A DNA stretch of 52,113 bases from Tepidimonas sp. UBA997 (GCA_002291945.1 DBAZ01000080.1:1-52113), one strand, 5' to 3'; counted from the first letter of the stretch, positions 1 through 8,357 are shown. Notes: generated from the sequence alone by a model not told the origin. Program-made: numbers and translations.

Positions 1-872
<872 letters not shown>

Positions 873-929
873 GGTGATGTCCTACTTCTCAATTGTTGGA
901 GTGCCGAAGCCGCCATCCAGAGGACACCG

Positions 930-1001
930 CAGAACCGGCTTTGCCGGGCTGCTGGTGTCGCCCCCTTGAGGGGGTGACGCGAAGCGGCGCGGGGGTGTTC
1001 C
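930..1001. repeat. Intergenic GC-rich repeat between pccB and pccA
   Basis: This contains CCGGCTTTGCCGGG followed by the dyad CCCCCTTGAGGGGG and then GACGCGAAGCGGCGCGGGGG. It fills much of the pccB-pccA gap. It resembles a repeat I recall as common between genes of Comamonadaceae. Related degenerate copies lie at 2855-2912 (inside meaB) and 44098-44155. The dyad could form a hairpin in the transcript, but no T-run follows, so I do not call it a terminator. Confidence 0.6.
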
Positions 1002-1004
1002 AGT

Positions 1005-2537
1005 TCACAGCGGAATGTTCCCGTGCTTGCGCCACGGGTTCTCGATCTTCTTGTCCTTGAGCATCACCAGCGAGCGGCAAATGCGCTTGCGGGTGTTGTG
1101 CGGCATGATCACGTCGTCGATGTAACCGCGGTTGGCCGCGACGAAGGGGTTGGCAAAACGGGCCTTGTATTCGGCTTCCTTGGCGGCCAGCTTGGCCGGG
1201 TCGCCCTTGTCTTCGCGGAAGATGATCTCCACCGCACCCTTGGCCCCCATCACCGCGATTTCGGCGTTCGGCCAGGCAAAGTTGACGTCGCCACGCAAGT
1301 GCTTGGACGCCATCACGTCGTAGGCACCGCCGTAAGCCTTGCGGGTGATGACGGTGATCTTGGGCACGGTACACTCGGCGTAGGCGTAGAGCAGCTTGGC
1401 ACCGTGCTTGATGATGCCGCCGTATTCCTGGCTGGTGCCAGGCATGAAGCCGGGCACATCCACAAAGGTGATGACCGGGATGTTGAAGGCGTCACAAAAA
1501 CGCACGAAACGCGCCGCCTTGATGCTGCTCTTGATGTCCAGACAACCGGCCAGCACCAGTGGCTGATTGGCCACGATGCCCACGGTCTGGCCGTCCATGC
1601 GGGCAAAACCGACGAGGATGTTTTTGGCGTAGTCGGGCTGGATTTCGAAAAAGTCGCCGTCATCGACCGTCTTGAGGATCAGCTCCTTCATGTCGTAGGG
1701 CTTGTTCGGGTTCTCCGGCACCAGCGTGTCCAGACTCATTTCCACGCGGTCGATCGGGTCGCCGCTGGGGCGCACCGGCGCTTTTTCGCGGTTGTTCAGC
1801 GGCAGGTAGTTGTAGAGTCGGCGCAGCATGAGCAGCGCTTCCACGTCGTTTTCGAACGCACCGTCGGCCACGCCGCTCTTGGTGTTGTGCGTCACCGCGC
1901 CACCGAGCTCCTCGGCGGTCACTTCCTCGTGCGTCACGGTTTTCACCACCTCGGGGCCGGTGACGAACATATAGCTCGAATCCTTGACCATGAAGATGAA
2001 GTCGGTCATGGCGGGCGAATACACCGCGCCACCCGCCGACGGGCCCATGATCATGCTGATCTGCGGGATCACGCCGCTGGCCATCACGTTGCGCTGGAAC
2101 ACCTCGGCATAGCCACCGAGCGAGGCCACGCCTTCCTGAATGCGGGCACCGCCCGAGTCGTTGAGGCCGATCACCGGCGCGCCCACCTTCATGGCCTGAT
2201 CCATGATCTTGCAGATTTTCTCGGCATGCGCTTCCGACAGCGCACCACCAAACACGGTGAAGTCTTGGCTGAACACGAACACCAAGCGACCGTTGATCAT
2301 GCCGTAGCCGGTGACCACGCCGTCGCCGGGGATTTTGTTGTCCTGCATGCCGAAGTCCACGCAGCGGTGTTCCACGAACATGTCCCATTCTTCGAAGGTG
2401 CCTTCGTCGAGCAGCACCTCGATGCGCTCACGCGCGGTGAGCTTGCCTTTGCCGTGTTGCGCGTCGATGCGCTTGTGTCCGCCGCCCAGCCGTGCGGCGG
2501 CGCGCTTTTGTTCGAGTTGTTGCAGGATTTCTTGCAT
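1005..2537 (-). CDS. pccB: Acyl-CoA (propionyl-CoA) carboxylase carboxyltransferase beta subunit
   Basis: Carboxyltransferase subunit that moves CO2 from biotin to propionyl-CoA. It is 510 residues, the usual PccB length. The N-terminal carboxyltransferase half carries the GGARIQEGV loop and SMIMGPSAGGAVYSPA. The C-terminal half carries NQPLVLAGCLDIKSS and the second oxyanion-hole region ITRKAYGGAYDVM. The ATG at 2537 is chosen because GGAGAGA lies just upstream and because KRAAARLGGG is a normal N-terminus; the frame stays open 12 codons further up. It lies 32 bases after meaB and before pccA in the same orientation, so it is very probably co-transcribed with mcm. Confidence 0.95.
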   Translation of the reverse strand: MQEILQQLEQKRAAARLGGGHKRIDAQHGKGKLTARERIEVLLDEGTFEEWDMFVEHRCVDFGMQDNKIPGDGVVTGYGMINGRLVFVFSQDFTVFGGALSEAHAEKICKIMDQAMKVGAPVIGLNDSGGARIQEGVASLGGYAEVFQRNVMASGVIPQISMIMGPSAGGAVYSPAMTDFIFMVKDSSYMFVTGPEVVKTVTHEEVTAEELGGAVTHNTKSGVADGAFENDVEALLMLRRLYNYLPLNNREKAPVRPSGDPIDRVEMSLDTLVPENPNKPYDMKELILKTVDDGDFFEIQPDYAKNILVGFARMDGQTVGIVANQPLVLAGCLDIKSSIKAARFVRFCDAFNIPVITFVDVPGFMPGTSQEYGGIIKHGAKLLYAYAECTVPKITVITRKAYGGAYDVMASKHLRGDVNFAWPNAEIAVMGAKGAVEIIFREDKGDPAKLAAKEAEYKARFANPFVAANRGYIDDVIMPHNTRKRICRSLVMLKDKKIENPWRKHGNIPL

Positions 2538-2569
2538 GGGGGTCTCTCCGGTGAAATCAGGAAATGGCC

Positions 2570-3580
2570 TCACTCGAACAGGTCGAGCAACTGCCGTGCG
2601 GCGGTGGAGGCGGCCAGTTGACCGGTCTGCACCTGCTGCGTGAAAAGTTCAAGCTTGCCGCGCACCTGCGGGTGGGCACGAAAACGTTGTTTCAGCCCAG
2701 CCTCGATGCGCTCCCACATCCAGGCGCGGGCCTGCTGCTGGCGCTTGACGGCTTGGCGACCGTTGGCGCTCTGCAGCCGTCTGAATTCGGTCACGGCGCT
2801 CCAGAAAGTGTCCACGCCCTGCCCGCGCAAGGCACTGATCTGGATCACCTGCGGGTCGCTGCCCCCCGAGGGGGCGTGATCGCTGTCGGAGCGGCCCGGC
2901 GAACGATCCGGGTTGCCGTGCAGCCCCAACAGGCGAAGCGACGACGTGATCTGCGCCCGGGCGCGGGTGGCGGCGTCGGGGTCGAGATCGGCCTTGTTGA
3001 TGACGACCAGGTCGGCCAGCTCCATCACGCCTTTCTTGATCGCCTGCAAATCGTCGCCCGCATTGGGCAGTTGCAGCAGGCAGAACATGTCGGTCATGCT
3101 GGCCACGGCGGTTTCGCTCTGGCCCACCCCCACGGTTTCCACGATCACCACGTCGTAGCCCGCCGCCTCGCACACCAGCATGGCCTCGCGGGTTTTTTCG
3201 GCCACGCCGCCCAGCGTGCCGCTGCTCGGGCTGGGGCGGATGTAGGCTTTTTCGTGCACGCTCAGGTGCTCCATGCGCGTCTTGTCGCCCAGAATGGAGC
3301 CGCCCGACACGCTGCTCGATGGGTCCACCGCCAGCACGGCCACCCGATGCCCCTGTTGGATCAGGTACAGGCCCAGCGCCTCGATGAAGGTGCTTTTGCC
3401 CACGCCCGGCACACCGCTGATGCCCAGCCGCAGTGCGCCACCCGTGTGCGGCAGCAAGGTCGTGAGCAACGCGTCCGCCTGCACCCGATGATCGGGACGT
3501 GTCGATTCCAGCAGCGTGATCGCCTTGGCCATGGCGCGGCGCTGCTGGGCGGGGTTGCCGTGGAGGATTTGGTCAAGCAT
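2570..3580 (-). CDS. meaB: Methylmalonyl-CoA mutase-associated GTPase MeaB
   Basis: G3E-family P-loop GTPase that protects and reloads the B12 cofactor of methylmalonyl-CoA mutase. It has 336 residues. Walker A is GVPGVGKSTF, then AVDPSSSVSGGSILGDKTRM, the switch segment ETVGVGQSE, and the base-recognition motif NKAD. The ATG at 3580 (MLDQILHG) is chosen because the 29 codons upstream are unlike the family and lie over a different reading frame. Odd points: the ATG overlaps the last 8 bases of a truncated ORF (3573-3701), and about 18 residues rich in Ser, Asp, Gly and Pro interrupt the region between HGNPD and PQVIQISAL (about residues 224-242), where the DNA resembles an intergenic repeat. 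The gene is otherwise intact. Confidence 0.93.
   Translation of the reverse strand: MLDQILHGNPAQQRRAMAKAITLLESTRPDHRVQADALLTTLLPHTGGALRLGISGVPGVGKSTFIEALGLYLIQQGHRVAVLAVDPSSSVSGGSILGDKTRMEHLSVHEKAYIRPSPSSGTLGGVAEKTREAMLVCEAAGYDVVIVETVGVGQSETAVASMTDMFCLLQLPNAGDDLQAIKKGVMELADLVVINKADLDPDAATRARAQITSSLRLLGLHGNPDRSPGRSDSDHAPSGGSDPQVIQISALRGQGVDTFWSAVTEFRRLQSANGRQAVKRQQQARAWMWERIEAGLKQRFRAHPQVRGKLELFTQQVQTGQLAASTAARQLLDLFE
2855..2912. repeat. Repeat-like segment embedded in meaB
   Basis: The plus strand reads GTCGCTGCCCCCCGAGGGGGCGTGA over its first 25 or so bases, a close match to the core of the intergenic repeat at 930-1001 (GTCGCCCCCTTGAGGGGGTGA). It continues with GC-rich sequence that diverges from that copy. 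It keeps the meaB frame open and encodes a low-complexity insert. Assignment to the same repeat family rests on the dyad and flanking bases only. Confidence 0.45.
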
Positions 3581-3701
3581 CCACTTGATCTTTTTGATGT
3601 GGCCCAACAAACACCCATGCGCACGTGTTTTCCAGATGGAGTGCGGGCAACTGCTCGGGCTGAACATTCTCCCAATCCACCCAAAGAAGTGGCGTTTTCA
3701 T
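3573..3701 (-). pseudogene. Truncated N-terminus of a NYN/PIN-like protein
   Basis: A 42-codon ORF begins MKTPLLWVDWENVQPEQL and contains WVFVGPHQK before stopping. The VDWENV segment and following hydrophobic strand look like the first strand and acidic residue of NYN/PIN-like RNase-fold proteins (related starts read VDFENVQ). Complete members are far longer, so this looks like a remnant whose 3' part was deleted. Its ATG shares ATGA with the vapC stop, and its stop overlaps the first codons of meaB by 8 bases, so ribosomes could pass from vapC through this ORF into meaB. Family assignment is from memory of the motif. A functional micropeptide or coupling leader is the alternative. Confidence 0.55.
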
Positions 3702-4117
3702 CCGATTTCCTCCGCCCAGTTCTCCAGCTTCAACCCACGAATGCGCTCGAATTCGCGGGTGTTGTGGGTGACCAGCGTGAGGTTCTCGGCCAAGGCATGG
3801 GCGGCAATCAAGAGGTCTCTCTCGCCTATGCGCCGACCCGCCTGCTCCAGTTCCAGCCGGGCTTGGGCGTAGCGCCAAACGGCATCGCCGCCCCAACACA
3901 ACGCAGGCAAGGTCTGCAAAAACGCCTTCAGATGGATGCACGTCGCCGGACGTGTGCTTTTGAGCGCACCAAACGCCAACTCCGCTGCCGTGATGCTGGA
4001 GATGCACACACGCCCTTCACCCGCGTCCACAATGCGACGCAGGACTCGCTCTGGCCTCTGGTTGAGTGCATAAATACAGATGTTGGTGTCCAGCATGTAC
4101 TGCACGGCCACCGTCAT
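3698..4117 (-). CDS. vapC: Type II toxin VapC, PIN-domain ribonuclease
   Basis: The 139-residue protein starts MTVAVQYMLDTNICIYAL, the standard VapC N-terminus. The acidic PIN residues are visible: D10 in MLDTN, E46 in AAELAFG and D101 in ERDLLIAAHA, with THNTREF near the end. VapC toxins are Mg-dependent endoribonucleases, usually cutting initiator tRNA or rRNA, and are held inactive by VapB. The ATG overlaps the vapB stop (ATGA, 4114-4117), as is normal for these pairs. All catalytic positions are present, so the toxin should be active if expressed. It sits inside the propionyl-CoA operon, between mcm and meaB. Confidence 0.93.
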   Translation of the reverse strand: MTVAVQYMLDTNICIYALNQRPERVLRRIVDAGEGRVCISSITAAELAFGALKSTRPATCIHLKAFLQTLPALCWGGDAVWRYAQARLELEQAGRRIGERDLLIAAHALAENLTLVTHNTREFERIRGLKLENWAEEIG

Positions 4118-4380
4118 GGTGCCAAGCCCTCGCGGTCGGACTGATGCCAGTCGGCGTCACGCTCAGGAAGTGGCGTGTCCGCAAAAGCCTGCACGGCAGC
4201 CACCAGTCGAGTGGCCCAGACCGCCGATGCATCGTCTTTGGGCCGAAGGATCACTGCATCACCGACGCGCTCGATGGTGACTTCGTTGGTCTCAAAACGA
4301 AAGGCTTTGGGCAGACGTACCGCTTGGCTTCGGCCAGACATGAACACCTTGGCCACATCAGGTGGGGATGCAAAAGTCAT
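4114..4380 (-). CDS. vapB: Antitoxin VapB (AbrB-like)
   Basis: The 88-residue protein has an N-terminal AbrB/SpoVT-type swapped-hairpin DNA-binding region, AKVFMSGRSQAVRLPKAFRF, characteristic of VapB. The C-terminal tail, including DADWHQSDREG, would wrap the toxin. It neutralises VapC and, with VapC, represses its own promoter. GAGGTG lies 5 bases before the ATG. A perfect inverted repeat at 4406-4422 overlaps the predicted promoter. The gene starts 58 bases after the mcm stop codon. Confidence 0.93.
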   Translation of the reverse strand: MTFASPPDVAKVFMSGRSQAVRLPKAFRFETNEVTIERVGDAVILRPKDDASAVWATRLVAAVQAFADTPLPERDADWHQSDREGLAP

Positions 4381-4405
4381 GGGAACACCTCACAGCAGAA
4401 AAAAG

Positions 4406-4442
4406 ATATACCAATGGTATATTCCATGTGCCGGGCTGTCAA
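4406..4442 (-). promoter_or_regulatory. vapBC promoter and operator inverted repeat
   Basis: On the minus strand, a consensus -35 TTGACA (4442-4437) is followed after 17 bases by TACCAT (4419-4414) as -10. The -10 falls inside a perfect inverted repeat, ATATACC-AAT-GGTATAT (4406-4422), a good candidate for the VapB/VapBC autorepression site. The -35 overlaps the mcm stop codon TGA (4441-4439). This promoter would also transcribe meaB, pccB and pccA. Confidence 0.7.
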
Positions 4443-6589
4443 GCAACGGCCTTGCGAATCTGCTCCAGCACATCCTTGGCGCTGGCAGGAATGGGGGTGC
4501 CGGGGCCATAGACGCCCTTGACCCCGGCTTGGTACAGGAAGTCGTAGTCCTGCCGCGGAATCACGCCGCCCACGAAAACGATGATGTCGTCGGCACCTTG
4601 CTGCTTGAGTTCTTCGATGATGGCGGGCACCAGCGTCTTGTGGCCTGCCGCGAGGGTGGAGACACCCACGGCGTGGACGTCGTTCTCGATCGCTTGGCGG
4701 GCGCACTCGGCGGGCGTCTGGAACAGCGGCCCCATATCGACATCAAAACCGAGGTCGGCAAAGGCCGTGGCCACCACCTTGGCACCGCGGTCGTGGCCGT
4801 CCTGCCCGAGTTTGGCGATCATCACGCGCGGACGGCGGCCCTGACTTTCGGCAAAAGCGGCGATTTCTTCCTTCAGTTTTTCCCACCCCTCAGCGGAATC
4901 GTAGGCTGCAGCGTACACACCCGTCACCTTTTGCGTATCGGCGCGGTGGCGCCCGTAGATGGTCTCCAGCGCGTCCGACACTTCGCCCACGGTGGCGCGC
5001 AGCCGGATCGCCCGAATCGACAGATCGAGCAGGTTGGCACGCCCACTTTCGGCAGCGGCGGTCAGTGCCGCCAAGGCGGCCTGCACAGCGGCGTTGTCGC
5101 GGCTGGCCTTGATCGCGTTCAGGCGCTCGATCTGCTGCTCGCGCACCTTGTGGTTGTCGATGTCCAGAATGTCGATCGGGTCTTCCTTGGCCAATTTGTA
5201 CTTGTTCACGCCGACGATCACGTCCTTGCCGGAGTCGATACGGGCCTGCTTTTGCGCAGCGGCAGCCTCGATCTTCAGCTTCGCCCAGCCGCTGTCCACG
5301 GCCTTGGTCATGCCGCCCATGGCGTCGACTTCTTCGATGATCTGCCACGCTTCGTCGGCCATCTGCTGCGTCAATGCCTCCATCATGTAGGAACCCGCCC
5401 AAGGGTCCACTACCTTGGTGATGTGCGTTTCCTCCTGAATGATGAGCTGCGTGTTGCGCGCGATGCGGGCGCTGAACTCGGTCGGCAGCGCGATGGCCTC
5501 GTCGAACGAGTTGGTGTGCAGGCTTTGTGTGCCGCCGAACACGGCCGCCATGGCCTCGATGGTGGTGCGCACCACGTTGTTGTACGGGTCCTGCTCGGTC
5601 AGCGACCAGCCCGAGGTCTGGCTGTGCGTGCGCAGCATCAGGCTCTTGGGGTTCTTGGCGTTGAAGCCCTTCATGATGCGGCACCACAGCAGGCGGGCCG
5701 CGCGCATCTTGGCGATTTCGAGGTAGAAGTTCATGCCCACTGCCCAGAAGAAGGACAGGCGACCGGCGAATTCATCTACATCCATGCCCTTGGCGATGGC
5801 GGTTTTCACGTACTCCTTGCCGTCGGCCAGGGTGAAGGCCATCTCCAGCGCCTGATTGGCCCCGGCTTCCTGCATGTGGTAGCCGCTGATGCTGATCGAG
5901 TTGAACTTCGGCATGTGCTGGGCCGTGTACTCGATGATGTCGCCGATGATCTTCATCGACGGCTCGGGCGGGTAGATGTAGGTGTTGCGGACCATGAACT
6001 CCTTGAGGATGTCGTTCTGGATGGTTCCGCTCAATTGGTCTTGCGCCACGCCCTGCTCTTCGGCCGCCACCACGTAGCCCGCCAGCACCGGCAGCACCGC
6101 GCCGTTCATGGTCATGGACACGCTCACCTGGTCCAGCGGGATCTGATGGAACAGAATCTTCATGTCCTCCACGCTGTCGATGGCCACCCCCGCCTTGCCC
6201 ACGTCGCCGAAAACGCGCGGGTGGTCGCTGTCATAACCCCGGTGGGTGGCGAGGTCGAACGCCACCGACACGCCCTGCCCGCCGGCAGCCAGCGCCTTGC
6301 GGTAAAAGGCATTGGATTCTTCGGCGGTCGAAAAACCCGCGTACTGGCGGATGGTCCAGGGGCGCACCGCGTACATGGTGGCCTGCGGCCCCCGAATGAA
6401 GGGCTCGAAGCCCGGCAGAGTGTCGGTGTAAGGCAGCCCCTTGATGTCCTCGGCGGTGTAGAGCGGCTTGACCACGATGCCGTCGGGCGTGGTCCAGTGG
6501 AGGGGGTTGATCGACGCGCCCTTGATCGACTTTTCGGCAGCAGCTTGCCATTCTGCAAGGGTGTGGGACTTGAATTCAGAGGCGGACAT
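4439..6589 (-). CDS. scpA: Methylmalonyl-CoA mutase, single-chain
   Basis: B12-dependent isomerase interconverting (R)-methylmalonyl-CoA and succinyl-CoA. It has 716 residues, the length of the E. coli ScpA-type homodimeric enzyme. The N-terminal TIM barrel includes RPWTIRQYAGFSTAEESN and VSISGYHMQEAGAN. The C-terminal cobalamin domain has the base-off motif GQDGHDRG (His near residue 600), then GVSTLAAGH and FVGGVIP. It is the first gene of the operon and is divergent from a GntR regulator. An AGGAG-type ribosome site is not evident on the minus strand. The chaperone gene meaB is downstream but separated by a toxin-antitoxin pair. Isobutyryl-CoA mutase is unlikely because the enzyme is one chain and pcc genes follow. 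Confidence 0.96.
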   Translation of the reverse strand: MSASEFKSHTLAEWQAAAEKSIKGASINPLHWTTPDGIVVKPLYTAEDIKGLPYTDTLPGFEPFIRGPQATMYAVRPWTIRQYAGFSTAEESNAFYRKALAAGGQGVSVAFDLATHRGYDSDHPRVFGDVGKAGVAIDSVEDMKILFHQIPLDQVSVSMTMNGAVLPVLAGYVVAAEEQGVAQDQLSGTIQNDILKEFMVRNTYIYPPEPSMKIIGDIIEYTAQHMPKFNSISISGYHMQEAGANQALEMAFTLADGKEYVKTAIAKGMDVDEFAGRLSFFWAVGMNFYLEIAKMRAARLLWCRIMKGFNAKNPKSLMLRTHSQTSGWSLTEQDPYNNVVRTTIEAMAAVFGGTQSLHTNSFDEAIALPTEFSARIARNTQLIIQEETHITKVVDPWAGSYMMEALTQQMADEAWQIIEEVDAMGGMTKAVDSGWAKLKIEAAAAQKQARIDSGKDVIVGVNKYKLAKEDPIDILDIDNHKVREQQIERLNAIKASRDNAAVQAALAALTAAAESGRANLLDLSIRAIRLRATVGEVSDALETIYGRHRADTQKVTGVYAAAYDSAEGWEKLKEEIAAFAESQGRRPRVMIAKLGQDGHDRGAKVVATAFADLGFDVDMGPLFQTPAECARQAIENDVHAVGVSTLAAGHKTLVPAIIEELKQQGADDIIVFVGGVIPRQDYDFLYQAGVKGVYGPGTPIPASAKDVLEQIRKAVA

Positions 6590-6625
6590 GAAGGGACTTT
6601 CAGGAGGCGAAAAGCAACATCGACG

Positions 6626-6655
6626 ATTTTACATCATTCATAATTATTGATGCAA
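6626..6655 (-). promoter_or_regulatory. Predicted mcm operon promoter
   Basis: On the minus strand, TTGCAT (6655-6650) and TAAAAT (6631-6626) are separated by 18 bases and lie 37 bases before the mcm ATG. They sit almost wholly inside the inverted repeat 6627-6657, so a protein bound there would block this promoter. Confidence 0.5.
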
Positions 6656-6657
6656 AA
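6627..6657. promoter_or_regulatory. Operator-like inverted repeat between gntR and mcm
   Basis: TTTTACATCA at 6627-6636 and TGATGCAAAA at 6648-6657 are inverted with one mismatch, around an 11-base AT-rich spacer. The repeat covers both predicted promoters of the divergent pair. It is the natural candidate for the GntR protein's site, although GntR-family operators are usually shorter, so it could hold more than one site. Confidence 0.55.
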
Positions 6658-6675
6658 TTTTACAGTCGCTATAAT
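6647..6675 (+). promoter_or_regulatory. Predicted gntR promoter
   Basis: TTGATG (6647-6652) and a perfect TATAAT (6670-6675) are separated by 17 bases, giving a short leader before the ATG at 6699. The -35 overlaps the right arm of the inverted repeat, suggesting autoregulation. Confidence 0.65.
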
Positions 6676-6698
6676 CGAGTCGAACCATCAGGGTATCC

Positions 6699-7346
6699 AT
6701 GGCATCTGTTTCCCTCACTCCCCGAGCGCTCTACGAAGAAGTGGCCGAATTGCTGCGCCAACGCATCTTCAATCGGGAGTTGCCGCCCGGCTCATGGATC
6801 GACGAATTGCGCATCGCCGAGGAGTTCGGCATCAGCCGCACGCCCCTGCGCGAAGCCCTCAAGGTACTGGCCGCCGAAGGGCTGGTGACGATGAAAGTGC
6901 GCCGTGGTGCTTACGTGACCGAAGTATCCGAACAAGACTTGCGTGAAGTTTACGACCTGCTGGCCCTGCTGGAGTCGGATGCGGCGGGCGAAGTCTGCAG
7001 CCGGGCGACGGACGATGAATTGCGTGCATTGACCCAACTGCACGCCGAACTCGAACAGGCCGCCGGCCCTGTCCACGGTTCGCGGGAACGCTTTTTTGAA
7101 ATCAACGAAGCCTTCCATCTGCGGCTGCTGGATTTGGCGGGCAACCGCTGGCGCAAGCAGATCGTGACCGACCTGCGCAAGGTGATGAAGCTCAATCGCC
7201 ACAGTTCCCTGTTCAAAACCGGCCGGATGGCCGAGTCGCTGGCCGAGCACCGGGCCATCATGCACGCGCTGTCTGAGCGGGCACCGCAGCGGGCGGTCGC
7301 GGCCGTGAAAAAACACTTTGCCAACGGCCTCGCCGCAGCCACCTGA
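6699..7346 (+). CDS. GntR-family (FadR subfamily) regulator
   Basis: The 215-residue protein has an N-terminal winged helix (about residues 8-75; PPGSWIDELRIAEEFGISRTPLREALKVLAAEGLV, given here in parts: PPGSWIDELRIAEEFG then ISRTPLREALKVL, then RRGAYVTEVS). A C-terminal all-helical FCD/FadR-type ligand domain carries FFEINEAFHLRLLDLAGN and SLAEHRAIMHAL, with the Asp/His residues these domains use to bind metal or carboxylate. It is divergent from mcm across an inverted repeat, so it probably senses a propionyl/methylmalonyl-CoA-linked metabolite and controls the operon. The ligand is inferred. Its stop codon abuts the dusA stop with no gap. Confidence 0.88.
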   Translation: MASVSLTPRALYEEVAELLRQRIFNRELPPGSWIDELRIAEEFGISRTPLREALKVLAAEGLVTMKVRRGAYVTEVSEQDLREVYDLLALLESDAAGEVCSRATDDELRALTQLHAELEQAAGPVHGSRERFFEINEAFHLRLLDLAGNRWRKQIVTDLRKVMKLNRHSSLFKTGRMAESLAEHRAIMHALSERAPQRAVAAVKKHFANGLAAAT

Positions 7347-8357
7347 TTAACTGGGTAGCGACTCGGTTTCCAAGGCCAGCCGCGCCATGGCGGCGACTGC
7401 TCGGGGTGGCAGCGGCTTGAGTTGATGGTTGCTCCACACCTGACGCCAGAGCCGTGCGCCACGCTGCCCATGCCGCAAACCCAGCATATGGCGGGCAATC
7501 GGGTACCAGGGCGTGCCGTCAGCACGGGCTTCGCGCTCCATGTAAGCCACCATCGCCGCCTCCACCGCATCGGGGCACGCTACGCTGGCCGCCTCAGCAT
7601 AAAAGCGCTGATCCCACTGCGTCATCTGCCACGGGCGGTGGTACACCTCACGGCCCAGCATGGCACCGTCCACCCGGCTCAAGTGGGCCTCGATCGCGTC
7701 AGGCGAGGTGATGCCGCCATTGACGACGATGGTCAGATCGGGGAAATCGGCCTTGAGGCGATAGGCCACCTCGTAGCGCAGCGGTGGTACTGCGCGGTTT
7801 TCTTTCGGGCTGAGACCCTGCAACCAGGCATTGCGGGCATGCACGATGAAAACTGCACACCCCGCCTCGGCCACAGTGCCCACGAAATCGCGCACAAAGT
7901 CGTAGCTTTCGAGCCGATCGATCCCGATGCGGTGCTTGACCGTGACCGGTATGCGCACGGCATCGCGCATGGCTTTGACGCCCGCCGCCACGAGCCGAGG
8001 CTCCGCCATCAGGCAGGCTCCAAAAGCACCCCGCTGTACCCGCTCGCTCGGGCAGCCGCAGTTCAGGTTGATCTCATCGTACCCCCAAGCCTCGCCCATG
8101 CGAGCCGCCAGCGCGAGTTCTCGGGGCTCGCTACCGCCGAGTTGCAGCGCCAGCGGGTGCTCCGCTTCGTCAAAGCGCAAATGCCGACGCACCGAGCCGT
8201 GCATCAAAGCCCCCGTGGTCACCATTTCGGTGTACAGGCGGGTGCGGCGCGTCAGCAGGCGATGAAAGTAACGGCAATGCTTGTCCGTCCAATCGAGCAT
8301 CGGGGCGACGGATAGGCGCCAGCCGGCTGGATGGACAGGGATCACTAATGGTGTCAT
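7347..8357 (-). CDS. dusA: tRNA-dihydrouridine synthase A
   Basis: FMN-dependent enzyme reducing uridines in the tRNA D-loop. From the ATG at 8357 it has 336 residues, normal for DusA. The flavin-binding TIM barrel starts with LSVAPMLDWTDKHCRYF. The active-site region is INLNCGCPSERVQRGAFGACLM, with the catalytic Cys in GACLM. TVKHRIGID and VVNGGI follow, and the C-terminal helical domain has RHMLGLRHGQRGARLWR. The frame is open another 85 codons upstream but that stretch lies over phaB and its terminator and is unlike the family. It is convergent with gntR. Confidence 0.94.
   Translation of the reverse strand: MTPLVIPVHPAGWRLSVAPMLDWTDKHCRYFHRLLTRRTRLYTEMVTTGALMHGSVRRHLRFDEAEHPLALQLGGSEPRELALAARMGEAWGYDEINLNCGCPSERVQRGAFGACLMAEPRLVAAGVKAMRDAVRIPVTVKHRIGIDRLESYDFVRDFVGTVAEAGCAVFIVHARNAWLQGLSPKENRAVPPLRYEVAYRLKADFPDLTIVVNGGITSPDAIEAHLSRVDGAMLGREVYHRPWQMTQWDQRFYAEAASVACPDAVEAAMVAYMEREARADGTPWYPIARHMLGLRHGQRGARLWRQVWSNHQLKPLPPRAVAAMARLALETESLPS

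Noticed and set aside
1023..2621. Plus-strand frame of 532 codons opposite pccB
   Set aside because: Same His/Val-rich antisense shadow of a well-supported carboxyltransferase gene.
3581..3667. 29-codon N-terminal extension of MeaB
   Set aside because: It is unlike the family and overlaps the remnant ORF in another frame; ATG 3580 gives the usual MeaB start.
4175..6643. Very long plus-strand open frame (822 codons) opposite the mutase gene
   Set aside because: It is rich in His, Val, Gly and Arg, has no family motif, and mirrors codon bias of the real minus-strand gene. High-GC genes often leave such antisense frames.
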